A stretch of 64,000 nt of DNA from Nonomuraea sp. SYSU D8015 (GTDB taxonomy: Bacteria; Actinomycetota; Actinomycetes; Streptosporangiales; Streptosporangiaceae): NCBI RefSeq assembly GCF_008065375.1, contig NZ_VJYI01000005.1, positions 372,001 through 436,000 of the forward strand. Direction: 5' to 3'. The position numbers and the translations under genes were made by a program. Positions 51,376 to 60,574 of the stretch are shown piece after piece. Position 1 is the first letter of the stretch, and the number at the start of each line of letters is the position of its first letter. The notes under the pieces were generated by a model. It was not told the DNA's origin. It made no database searches and saw only the letters and a list, made by a program, of their open reading frames with translations.

Positions 51376-52398
51376 TCACTGCGGCGGCGCGAACCCGCCC
51401 GGAGTCGCCTTCGGCGGCTCCGGCGCGGGCGCCGGGGGCTGCGCGTAAGGCCCGGTCTGCGGTCCGGGCTGCTGGTACGGCCCGGGTTGAGGTCCGGGCT
51501 GTTGGTACGGCCCCGGTGGGGGCCCGGGCTGGTAGGGCCCGGGCTGCGGCCCGGTCGCCTGGTGCGGCCCGGGCTGCGCGTACGGGGACGGGGGCTGATG
51601 AGGCGCCTGATAGGGCCCGGCGTACGGTCCCTTCTGCGGCAGGCCGCCGGCGCGCTGTGCGAGCCGCGCCTCCTCCCGCCGGCGGCGCTCGGCCAGGACG
51701 GCGCTCAAGTACGCGTGCGGCGGCACCCCGGGCGGGGCGGCAGGCGTGACGAACGCCGCCGTCTGGGTCGCGATCCGCACCCCCATCTCGTGCTGGACCT
51801 GCGGCGACAGGTCGTGCCAGCGCATGAGGTACTGCCGGGCGGCGTGGACCACCTCGTCAGGCAGCCCGGAGAGCTCCAGCGTGGCCGCCCAGTTCGCCAG
51901 CGGCGGCGGCATCATGATGACCTGATCGCCGTGACGCGGCACCCGTTCGGAGATCACGATCGTGCCCGCGAAGACGTCGCCGATCCGCTTGCCCTGCTTC
52001 GAGATCAGCGAGCAGATCAGCGCGGGCGCGCCGAAGAGCGGCGGCCAGAGCTCCAGCACCCCGGTCAGCCCCCGGAACAACGCCTGCCTGAAACGCTCCG
52101 GGCTGCCGTCGTCACTGACCACGCGGAGCCCGAGCGCCATCTTGCCGAGGCTGCGACCCCTGGTGAGGGTTTCGAACAGCACGGGATAGCCGACGATCAC
52201 CAGCACCGACAGCACGATCATGACGGCCGCGAACATCGCCGGATCCGAGATGCTCGCAAAAGCGCCCAAGATCGCGTTCGCGCCGAACAGGGCGGTGAAC
52301 TGCACGAGCATGTCGATGCTGAGGGCCACGGCGCGGGAGGGCATCTGCGCCACCCGCACTTCGACGACGACTGCGTCACCGGTCACAACCTCTGACAT
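51376..52398 (-). CDS. RDD family membrane protein with Pro/Gln/Gly-rich C-terminus
   Basis: A 340-residue protein. RDD domain at residues 15-150: PSRAVALSIDMLVQF (the R..D..D signature begins here), two central helices, then RGRSLGKMALGLRVV and KRIGDVFAGTIVI. Residues 160-235 are a soluble helical region. The last 90 are low complexity with repeats of PGPYQQPGPQ. The function of RDD proteins is largely unknown; some act as transporters. The ATG has TAGGCT 6 bases upstream. It is divergent from the SpoIIM-like gene, with only 51 bases between starts. Confidence 0.9.
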   Translation of the reverse strand: MSEVVTGDAVVVEVRVAQMPSRAVALSIDMLVQFTALFGANAILGAFASISDPAMFAAVMIVLSVLVIVGYPVLFETLTRGRSLGKMALGLRVVSDDGSPERFRQALFRGLTGVLELWPPLFGAPALICSLISKQGKRIGDVFAGTIVISERVPRHGDQVIMMPPPLANWAATLELSGLPDEVVHAARQYLMRWHDLSPQVQHEMGVRIATQTAAFVTPAAPPGVPPHAYLSAVLAERRRREEARLAQRAGGLPQKGPYAGPYQAPHQPPSPYAQPGPHQATGPQPGPYQPGPPPGPYQQPGPQPGPYQQPGPQTGPYAQPPAPAPEPPKATPGGFAPPQ

Positions 52399-52404
52399 AT
52401 GTGG

Positions 52405-52410
52405 AGCCTA
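52405..52410 (-). promoter_or_regulatory. Candidate -10 box of a leaderless promoter for the RDD gene
   Basis: TAGGCT reads on the minus strand, 6 bases before ATG 52398. Confidence 0.5.
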
Positions 52411-52449
52411 ACGGCTATGTAAGGGTGATCGAGCGGCCAGAATGTTCGG

Positions 52450-53442
52450 GTGGACATCGACGCGTTCAACGCAGCACACCGTCCGGCCTGGGACCGGCTC
52501 GACCACCTGGTCAAGAACCGCTCGTCGCTGACCGGCGCCGAGGTGGACGAGCTGGTCGACCTCTACCAGCGGGTGGCGACGCACCTGTCCATCGTCCGCT
52601 CCTCCGGCGGCGACCCGATGCTCACCGGCCGGCTGTCCGCGCTCGTGGCCAGGGCCAGGTCCGCGGTGACCGGCGCCCACACGCCGGCGTGGCGGGAGTT
52701 CGTGAGGTTCTTCACGGTGTCGTTCCCCGTGGTGGCCTACCGGGCGCGGTGGTGGTGGCTGGCCAGTGCGGTGGCGTTCGTGGCCGTCGCCTGGGTGCTG
52801 GGCGCGTGGGTGGCGGGCAATCCCGAGGTCCAGGCGTCGATCTACACCGAGGACGAGATCACCCAGATCGTCGAGCACGAATTCGCCGACTACTACTCGG
52901 AGAACCCGGCGACGTCCTTCGCCAGCCGTGTGTGGATCAACAACGCGTGGGTGTCCATGCTGATGATCGTCTACGCGGCGCTGCTGGGGCTGCCGATTCC
53001 GTACGCGCTCTACGCGAACGCCGAGAACGTCGGCATCACGGGCGGCCTCATGGCCTCGCGCGGCAAGCTGGACATCTTCTTCGGCCTCATCACGCCGCAC
53101 GGGCTGCTGGAGCTGACCGCCGTCTTCCTGGCCGCGGCCGTGGGCATGCGCCTGGGCTGGACCGTCATCGATCCCGGGCCGCGGCGGCGGCGCGAGGTGC
53201 TGGCCGAACAGGGCCGGGCGGTGATGAGCGTGGCGCTGGGGCTGGTCGTGGTGCTGTTCGTGTCGGGGCTGATCGAGGCGTTCGTGACCCCGTCGGGGCT
53301 GCCGACGTGGGCGCGGATCGGCATCGGGGTGGTGGCCGAGGCGGTCTTCCTGGCGTATGTGATCGTCTTCGGGCGCCGCGCCCTGCGCGAGAACGAGACC
53401 GGCGACATGGAACGCGCCCCAGACGTCGCCCCGACCGCCTGA
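52450..53442 (+). CDS. Stage II sporulation protein M (SpoIIM/DUF95) family membrane protein
   Basis: A 330-residue protein with a helical cytosolic N-terminus (residues 1-95, VDIDAFNAAHRPAWDRLDHLVK start) and about six membrane segments. Conserved features are EFVRFFTVSFPVVAYRARWWW and FFGLITPHGLLELTAVFLAAA, the family hallmark. In Bacillus SpoIIM belongs to the engulfment peptidoglycan machinery; actinomycete homologues sit with MoxR/DUF58 genes and their role is not proven. GTG start with a CAGAAT hexamer 6 bases upstream. Its 3' end faces the DUF58 operon 9 bases away. Confidence 0.92.
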   Translation: MDIDAFNAAHRPAWDRLDHLVKNRSSLTGAEVDELVDLYQRVATHLSIVRSSGGDPMLTGRLSALVARARSAVTGAHTPAWREFVRFFTVSFPVVAYRARWWWLASAVAFVAVAWVLGAWVAGNPEVQASIYTEDEITQIVEHEFADYYSENPATSFASRVWINNAWVSMLMIVYAALLGLPIPYALYANAENVGITGGLMASRGKLDIFFGLITPHGLLELTAVFLAAAVGMRLGWTVIDPGPRRRREVLAEQGRAVMSVALGLVVVLFVSGLIEAFVTPSGLPTWARIGIGVVAEAVFLAYVIVFGRRALRENETGDMERAPDVAPTA

Positions 53443-53451
53443 CACCTGCCC

Positions 53452-54831
53452 TTACAACCGTCCGGCCGCCTTCAGCGCCAGGTACGCGTCCGCCAGCGCG
53501 GGCGCGATGTCCTCCGGCGGCGCGTCCACGACCTCCACCCCGTGCCGCCGCAACCGCGCCGTGATGCGCCTGCGTTCCAGCTGGGCGTGCTCGGCCGCCG
53601 CCGCGTCGTACACCTCCTCGGCCGACCCCCGGCGCGCCGCCATCGCCGCCACCCGGGGATCCGACACCCCGGCCACCAGCACCAGATGACGCGACGACAG
53701 TTGCGGCAGCACCGGCATGAGCCCTTCGTCGAGGGCCGCCGCGTTGAGGTCCGTCAGCAGCACGACCAGGCAGCGCCGCTTGGCCCGCGACAGGATGGCC
53801 GCCACCATGCCCTGGGAGTCCGCCTCGATCAGCTCCGCCTCGATCGGCGCCATCGCGTTGACCATCGACGACAGCAGCTCGGAGCGCGACGCCCCGCTCA
53901 CCCACGCCCGCACCGCCCGGTCGTAGGCCAGGAAGTCCACCTGGTCGCCGGCCCGGGCGGCGAGCGCGGCCAGCAGCAGCGCCGCGTCCATCGACCAGTC
54001 GAGCCGCGGCCAGCCCGGCGTGGGCCTGGGCTCCGTCCTGACCAGCAGCCCGCCGCCGCCCGGCGTGGCCCCGGCCATGGGAATCGGCGCGTCGCCCACC
54101 CGGCCCGCCGACGTGCGGCCGGTGTCGAGCACGATCAGCACGCGGCGGTCGCGTTCCGGGCGCCACGTACGCACCACCACGTCGTGGCGGCGGGCGGTGG
54201 CCCGCCAGTCGATGGAGCGTACGTCGTCGCCGATCACGTACTCGCGCAACGAGTCGAACTCCGTGCCCTGTCCCCGCACCAGCGCCGGATGCTGGCCCTC
54301 GAGCTCGCGGAGCCTGGCCAGCCGGGAGGGCAGGTGCTTGCGCGACAGGAACGGCGGCAGCACGCGGACCGTCCACGGCGACCGGTGGCTGCCCTGGCGG
54401 GCGGCCAGGCCGAGGGGGCCGAGCGAGCGTACCGTGACCGCCACCGACGAACGGTCGCCGCGTCTGGTCGGGTCGAGCGTCACGACGATCTTGCGGCGCT
54501 CGCCCGGGGGCACGTCCAGCCGGGCGACCCGCGGGGTGGCGTTCGCGGAGGGCGGCCAGGCGTCCCTCAGCATGCCGCGGACGCGCCTGCCTCCGGGGTT
54601 CTCCACGATCAGCTCGACCGTCGCCGGCTGGCCGAGACGTACGAGCGTGTCCCCGGATCGGTGGAACCGCAGCGGCCGCACCGCGCCCGCGAACACCAGA
54701 TCCACAATGACCGCGGCGGCCAGCACCAGGCAGACTCCCGCCAGCGCGGCCCCGGGCTGGGGCGCGAACAGCACCACCACGATCCCGAGCGCCGCGACCA
54801 GCCCGGCCCGTCCCGTCAACGCCATCAGCAC
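53452..54831 (-). CDS. DUF58 domain protein (VWA-like)
   Basis: A 459-residue protein. Two N-terminal helices (residues 3-45), a beta-rich segment, then the DUF58 signature EYVIGDDVRSIDWRATARR near residue 210 followed by a VWA-like fold starting VLIVLDTGR. It is a partner of MoxR ATPases in many bacteria, perhaps as a chaperone client or adaptor. The start GTG 54831 overlaps the stop of the preceding small frame by 7 bases; an alternative ATG at 54825 would make a TGATG junction. Last gene of the minus-strand operon. Confidence 0.92.
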   Translation of the reverse strand: MLMALTGRAGLVAALGIVVVLFAPQPGAALAGVCLVLAAAVIVDLVFAGAVRPLRFHRSGDTLVRLGQPATVELIVENPGGRRVRGMLRDAWPPSANATPRVARLDVPPGERRKIVVTLDPTRRGDRSSVAVTVRSLGPLGLAARQGSHRSPWTVRVLPPFLSRKHLPSRLARLRELEGQHPALVRGQGTEFDSLREYVIGDDVRSIDWRATARRHDVVVRTWRPERDRRVLIVLDTGRTSAGRVGDAPIPMAGATPGGGGLLVRTEPRPTPGWPRLDWSMDAALLLAALAARAGDQVDFLAYDRAVRAWVSGASRSELLSSMVNAMAPIEAELIEADSQGMVAAILSRAKRRCLVVLLTDLNAAALDEGLMPVLPQLSSRHLVLVAGVSDPRVAAMAARRGSAEEVYDAAAAEHAQLERRRITARLRRHGVEVVDAPPEDIAPALADAYLALKAAGRL

Positions 54832-55135
54832 ACCACCGCCGTCCCGAACACCCCGCCCAGCCCGTCACCCGCAACCGGAACCACCCCGACGGCCACGGCC
54901 ACCCCAGCACGCCCGGCCGGAACCACCCCGACGGCCACGGCCACCCCGACACGCCCGGCCGGGACCGTCCCGAGAGACGCGGCCTGTTCGGCGTGCCGTG
55001 CTGGGTTTGTCCGGAGAGGCGCGGTCACCTGGGCGGTGGTCCGGGCCATCCCGAGGGACACGCCCAGTCCGGCGCCCACGGCAGGGGCGGTCGCGAAGGG
55101 TGCCGGGCGCGCTGTGGATCCCGTCAGAGCGGACA

Positions 55136-55136
<1 letters not shown>
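54825..55136 (-). CDS. Orphan 103-residue frame between moxR and the DUF58 gene
   Basis: I do not recognise this protein. The ATG (55136-55134) shares a base with the moxR stop (TGATG), and its own TGA overlaps the DUF58 start, so it exactly fills the 304-base gap usually absent between these genes. Residues 1-55 are Ala/Thr/Arg-rich (MSALTGSTARPAPFATAP). Residues 60-90 hold two copies of a 15-residue Val/Ala/Gly-rich repeat (GVAVAVGVVPAGR) that could be one or two membrane-spanning segments. Third codon positions are mostly G or C. It could be a real coupled small protein or a repeat expansion that happened to stay in frame. Confidence 0.5.
54880..54975 (-). repeat. Two 45-bp direct repeats within the orphan frame
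   Basis: Two near-identical blocks around the core GGCCACGGCCACCCC and GGCCGGAACC/GGGACC lie in tandem. They encode the duplicated GVAVAVGVVPAGR segment. Confidence 0.6.
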
Positions 55137-56105
<969 letters not shown>

Positions 56106-56116
<11 letters not shown>

Positions 56117-57329
56117 TGACCTGCCTTTCGATGAAGTCCAAGTATCCGGCCAGGGCGACGAGGCCGGCGTCGTCGGCCGGCGGCGGCCCGTACAGCGCCG
56201 CGCCGACCTGGGGCGCATCCTGCCCGGTACGGGCGGCCAGCGCCGCGACGACCTCCTGGGCGCCCGCGCCCGAGGCGAGCCCCAGCCTGGGCGTCAGCCG
56301 GTCGATCGTGCCCGCGCGCAGCGACTCCGCCGCCCGCTGCCGTGCGCGCCTGGCGCGGTAGAGCCGGCCGCGTCCCTCGACCGTCTCGGCCGCCCGGACG
56401 ATGACCGGCAACCGCTCGGCCACCACCGGCCCCAGTCGCCTGCCCCGCCAGAACGCGGTGAGCGCCACGGCGATGATCGCCATGTAGACGGTCCAGAGGA
56501 TGTTGTCGGGCATCAGCTCGTACATCGACTTGCCGCGCTCGCCGGGCAGGTCGAGCGCGGGCGGCGGGTTGTCCGGGCGCACCAGCCAGGTCACGGGCCT
56601 GCCGGTGCCGATCAGGTTGAGCGCGAGCGCGGCGTTGCCGTCCTCGGCCAGGCGCAGGTTCGTCATGAAGGAGCCGTCACCCACGATCGTCGTCACGCCG
56701 CCCGCGTTCGGGTAGGTGATCAGCGTGTGGCCGCCGTAGGGAGACGGGTAGCAGCCGGTGGCTCCCGGCGGGCCGTCGAACGCCGTGCCACCCATGTACG
56801 CGCTGCCCGACAGCCTGGCCGCGGGCAACTGGCACTCGGGCTCGCGGGAGCGGCTGCGCGCCGGCGGGCCCGGGTGCATCCGCACGCCCGGGGCCAGGGT
56901 CTCGAGGCCGAACGCGTTGCCGATGATCAGGCGGTCGCCGGGGATCCTGGACAGGGTGTGCTCGTCGAAGTACGTCATGTCCGTGATCAGCAGCAGGCGG
57001 TTGCCCGTCGCCGCCTTCTCGGTCGCCGCCTGCACGGAGTCGACCCGGTCCACCGTGACGCCGCGGTCACGCAACAGATCGGCCAGCGCCTTGGAGCCGG
57101 CCAAGGAGGTGTCCGCCGGGTCGAGCGGGCGTTCCGGGCCCCGGCCCGGGTTGATCAGCACTCCCACGACCGCCGCCAGGACGAGGAGGGCGCCCAGGAG
57201 CACGATCATGCGGCTCGCGTTCCAGGTGGAGCGGACGGTGGGCGAGGTGGGCCGTGACCCGCCGCCCGGCGACCCGCCGCCTTGCGGCCCGCCGCCGGAC
57301 GCCTGGACCGGGCGCAGGACCGCGCTCAT
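56106..57329 (-). CDS. DUF4350 domain membrane protein
   Basis: A 407-residue protein with two helices: one near residue 45 (MIVLLGALLVLAAVVGVLI) and one near 280 (ILWTVYMAIIAVALTAF). The extracytoplasmic DUF4350 domain lies between them, starting with a DTSLAGSKALADLLRDRGV helix and containing GGVTTIVGDGSFMTN. A cytosolic basic helix region follows. It is always linked to MoxR/DUF58/DUF4129 genes, and its function is unknown. The start overlaps the DUF4129 stop by 4 bases (ATGA). Confidence 0.9.
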
Positions 57330-58360
57330 GACGCCCCCTCCCCAGACTCCCGATCCACCCCGTCCGTCCCCTCACCGTCACGCGTGCTCCCGGCCTCCCG
57401 CCCTCCGGCGCTCCCGGATACGCCTCCCGATCGAGGGTCGTCGGCTCGGCCGGGCGCGTCATCCGACAGGGCGCTGTCGGCTCCGCAGGGTGAGACGGGG
57501 GCTGCCGGACGTTCCGAGACCAGCCCCGCAGGCGGCGGTGCCACCGGGTGCGCCGGTCCAGTAGGCGGTGGAGCAGCCGGGTATGCCGGTCCAGCAGGCG
57601 GCGGCGCGAGCGGGTACGCCGACGGTCCCCCAGGCGGCCCCGCCATGGGGCCGCCGATGGGTCCGCCAGGCCGGCCTGCGACAGGCCCGCCGGCGGGTCC
57701 GGCCGTCGGAGCTCCGGCGCCGACCGGGACCCCGGCGCCGACCCCTGCCGGAGCGGCGAGGGGGACGGGGCGGGCCTGGCGGAGTCGGTCGTCCAGGTGG
57801 GTCATCGAGTCGTACGTCTCGCGGGTGCCGGGGACGCCCCCGTACGTGACGTCGTCGAACGCGCGGGCCGCCGCCGCCAGCTCCGTCGCGAAGCCCGGCA
57901 GCGCCACCGCCGCCTCCGCGGCCAGTTCGTCGGCCGTGCGCCCGGGCATGCCGTCCACCAGCGCCCGCTCCTCCAGGTCACGGGCGATGGCGCGGAGCCG
58001 CTCCTGGATGGCCTCGCTCCAGCGCCCCTCGGCGGCGAGACGTTCGGCGGCCTGCCGGTGCTCGGCGGCGCTCATGGCACGCTGACCGAACAGCCCGCCC
58101 ACGGCGAGCGCGTTCCTGCGGGCGGTTCTGCGCAGCTGCCACGAGATGAGCACGATCACCCCGAGGATGATGAGGACGATCATCACTCCCGCGATGATCC
58201 CGCCGGCCGGCCCTCCGCCCGTGGCCGCGTCCATCAGGTCGCCGAGGAACTGGTTGATCCGCCGCCAGATCAGCGCGAGCAGCGACTCTTTCTCGAACTC
58301 AGGCTTGAGGAGCTCCTCCGCGGCCCGGCGCGCGGCCTCCTCCCTGTCGATCGGGCTCAC
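57326..58360 (-). CDS. DUF4129 domain membrane protein
   Basis: A 344-residue protein. A short N-terminal DREEAARRAAEELLKPEF helix is exported, one membrane helix follows near residue 58 (IIAGVMIVLIILGVIVLISW), then the cytosolic DUF4129 domain (EGRWSEAIQERLRAIARDLEERALV, PGRTADELAAEA, AFDDVTYGGVPGTRETY). The last 130 residues are Pro/Ala/Gly-rich and disordered. The start GTG 58360 overlaps the preceding stop (GTGA); the frame is open to 58414. The function is unknown beyond the cluster link to MoxR. Confidence 0.9.
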   Translation of the reverse strand: MSPIDREEAARRAAEELLKPEFEKESLLALIWRRINQFLGDLMDAATGGGPAGGIIAGVMIVLIILGVIVLISWQLRRTARRNALAVGGLFGQRAMSAAEHRQAAERLAAEGRWSEAIQERLRAIARDLEERALVDGMPGRTADELAAEAAVALPGFATELAAAARAFDDVTYGGVPGTRETYDSMTHLDDRLRQARPVPLAAPAGVGAGVPVGAGAPTAGPAGGPVAGRPGGPIGGPMAGPPGGPSAYPLAPPPAGPAYPAAPPPTGPAHPVAPPPAGLVSERPAAPVSPCGADSALSDDAPGRADDPRSGGVSGSAGGREAGSTRDGEGTDGVDRESGEGAS

Positions 58361-59610
58361 GAGCCGGCGGAGTTGGACGGGTGCCAGAGCTCGTCGGCCG
58401 AGGCGTGCACCCACCCCTGGCGCTGCTGCTCGATGGCCGCCGTCTGCAGCACGAGGTCGAACGCCTCACTGCGCATGCGGCGGTCGGCGTAGAGCAGGCC
58501 GGCCACCCCGGCCTCGATGGGATAGGTGAGCATCGCGCCGAGCGTGGCGCCGATCGCGATCAGCACGGCGGAGAGGACGGCGTTGGCCGCGGAACCCGCG
58601 CCCAGCATGCCGAGCAGCATGCCCGCCACCGAGAACGGGAGCGACAGAAGGCCCCCCAGCATGCCGACGAGCAGCAGCGTCAGCAGCAGGATGCCGAACA
58701 CGCGCCAGAAATCGCCGGTGACCAGGTGCCACGAGCGGCGCATGGCCTCGATCGGGCCCCTGCCCTCCAGGACCACGGCCGGCGGGGCGAACGCGAAGCG
58801 GGCCCGGAAGAACAGCGCGTAGCCGATGTACAGGATGAAGAAGAGGACGGACAGCCCGAGGATCGCGCCGGCGGTGCCTGAGGAGGGGTTCATCGCGAGG
58901 GCCACCATGAGCACCACGAAGAGGATCGCCGGTATGAGCATGATGAGGGCGAGGATCCCCACGACGCCGAACAGCGCCGGGATCCGGCCCTTGACGAGTT
59001 GCCAGGCCTCGCCCGCGCTGAGGTTGCCGCCGAAGACGGCCCGGCCGAGTATGCGGGTGATCACGCCGGTGAGCAGGGTGACCACCACGAACTGGATGGC
59101 GTACGAGACGAGCATGCTGCCGTATTGGGCGGCGAGGCCGTAGAGGCCGGTGAGCTCCTCGGCCGCGCCGGCGTTCTGGGGATCGGTGAGCAGGCCGCCC
59201 ATGGAGTTGAAGACGTACGCCTGCCCCGCGGCGAGGGGAATGGCGCTGAGCAGCGCGGCGATGGCAGAGAGGCCGAGCACGGCCTTCGGGTTGGAGCGGA
59301 TGAGCTTGATCGTGCCGTCGAGGATGTCGCCGAGGGCCAGCGGGCGCAGCGGGATGATGCCGGGACGCAGCGCCGGCGGGGGCGGCATGTAGCCGTGACC
59401 GGGTTGCGGCTGGGCTGGATATGGTGTTTGGGGCCCAGGTCCGTAGGGCTGCTGGTGTTGCTGAGGCGGCCCGTACGGCGGCCCGTCGGGCTCTTGCCGC
59501 GGCGAGCCGGGGGCGGTCCACGGGGAGGCCGGCGGGGCGCTGTAAGGCGGGGGCTGCTCGGCCGACCAGCCGGATGGCGTCTCGGGCATGGGACCGTGAC
59601 CGTCTGACAT
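58357..59610 (-). CDS. Glycerophosphoryl-diester-phosphodiesterase-type membrane domain protein
   Basis: A 417-residue protein. The first 105 residues are Pro/Gln/Tyr/Gly-rich and probably cytosolic. Then LRPLALGDILDGTIKLIRSNPKAVLGL starts a six-helix membrane region like the domain found before GDPD enzymes; no catalytic phosphodiesterase domain is present. It is first gene of the minus-strand operon and divergent from mtrA over 268 bases. ATG 59610 (MSDGHG) is chosen; a CAGGAT hexamer sits 6 bases before it. The role is unknown. Confidence 0.85.
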   Translation of the reverse strand: MSDGHGPMPETPSGWSAEQPPPYSAPPASPWTAPGSPRQEPDGPPYGPPQQHQQPYGPGPQTPYPAQPQPGHGYMPPPPALRPGIIPLRPLALGDILDGTIKLIRSNPKAVLGLSAIAALLSAIPLAAGQAYVFNSMGGLLTDPQNAGAAEELTGLYGLAAQYGSMLVSYAIQFVVVTLLTGVITRILGRAVFGGNLSAGEAWQLVKGRIPALFGVVGILALIMLIPAILFVVLMVALAMNPSSGTAGAILGLSVLFFILYIGYALFFRARFAFAPPAVVLEGRGPIEAMRRSWHLVTGDFWRVFGILLLTLLLVGMLGGLLSLPFSVAGMLLGMLGAGSAANAVLSAVLIAIGATLGAMLTYPIEAGVAGLLYADRRMRSEAFDLVLQTAAIEQQRQGWVHASADELWHPSNSAGS

Positions 59611-59878
59611 ATCCCAATCCTGGCACGCTGAGGAGGGCATTGGTGTCACAGAGCCGATTCGCCCTCTCATCTTGCCCGCATTCTCGGCGAATCCGGTCAA
59701 GCTTCCCGTCCGGGGATGGCCGAAAGTTGCTCTGTTACCGCAGACTGAGATTGCGGTCGTGGGGGCGGACCTAAAATTCGTCTTTTGTAGGGCTCAGGTC
59801 ACACTCATGGCCCGAGCAAGGGTAACCTTCAGCGATCGTGCGGGTATGTCCCACAATGCGTAGAACGAATGAGGGGCC
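59611..59878. other. Divergent control region between the membrane-protein operon and mtrA
   Basis: No gene is seen. It contains GTTACC near 59735 and the palindrome GGTAACC at 59820-59826, which resemble single MtrA half-sites but are not the paired direct repeat. GAGGGG at 59871-59876 is the mtrA ribosome site. Confidence 0.5.
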
Positions 59879-60556
59879 ATGAAAGGACGCGTGCTGGTCG
59901 TCGACGACGACGCCGCTCTCGCCGAGATGCTGGGGATCGTGCTGCGGGGAGAGGGATTCGAACCATCCTTCGTCTCCGACGGCGACAAGGCCCTCGACGC
60001 GTTCCGGGATACGCGCCCGGACCTGGTGCTGCTCGACCTGATGCTGCCGGGGGCCGACGGCATCGACGTCGCGCGCAGGATCAGGGCTGAGTCGGGGGTT
60101 CCGATCGTCATGCTCACGGCCAAGAGCGACACGATCGACGTCGTGCTCGGGCTGGAGTCCGGCGCGGACGACTACATTGTCAAGCCGTTCAAGCCGAAGG
60201 AGCTGGTCGCGAGGGTGCGGGCGCGGCTTCGCCGCACCGACGAGCCGACCCCCGAGATCCTGCAGATCGGCGACATCACCATCGACGTGGCCGGTCACTC
60301 GGTCAAGCGGGGCGAGGAGACCATCAACCTCACGCCGCTCGAGTTCGACCTGCTCGTCGCGCTGGCCCGCAAGCCGCGCCAGGTGTTCACCCGCGAGGTC
60401 CTGCTCGAGCAGGTGTGGGGCTACCGGCACGCGGCCGACACGCGGCTGGTCAACGTCCACGTCCAGCGGCTCCGGGCCAAGATCGAGAAGGACCCCGAGC
60501 ACCCTGAGATCGTGGTCACCGTTCGCGGCGTGGGCTACAAAGCCGGCCCCGCGTAG
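59879..60556 (+). CDS. mtrA: Two-component response regulator MtrA
   Basis: An OmpR/PhoB-class regulator of 225 residues. Receiver: acidic pocket VVDDD at 8-12, phospho-acceptor Asp53 (LLDLMLPG), MLTAKSD with Lys near 102. The winged-helix DNA-binding domain runs from about 130, with LTPLEFDLLVALARKPRQVFTREVLLEQVWGY. It controls cell-wall and division genes in mycobacteria and development and antibiotic genes in Streptomyces. ATG 59879 has GAGGGG upstream. It is followed by mtrB and lpqB in the canonical order. Confidence 0.97.
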   Translation: MKGRVLVVDDDAALAEMLGIVLRGEGFEPSFVSDGDKALDAFRDTRPDLVLLDLMLPGADGIDVARRIRAESGVPIVMLTAKSDTIDVVLGLESGADDYIVKPFKPKELVARVRARLRRTDEPTPEILQIGDITIDVAGHSVKRGEETINLTPLEFDLLVALARKPRQVFTREVLLEQVWGYRHAADTRLVNVHVQRLRAKIEKDPEHPEIVVTVRGVGYKAGPA

Positions 60557-60574
60557 TCTTCGCCCCGCCCCGCC

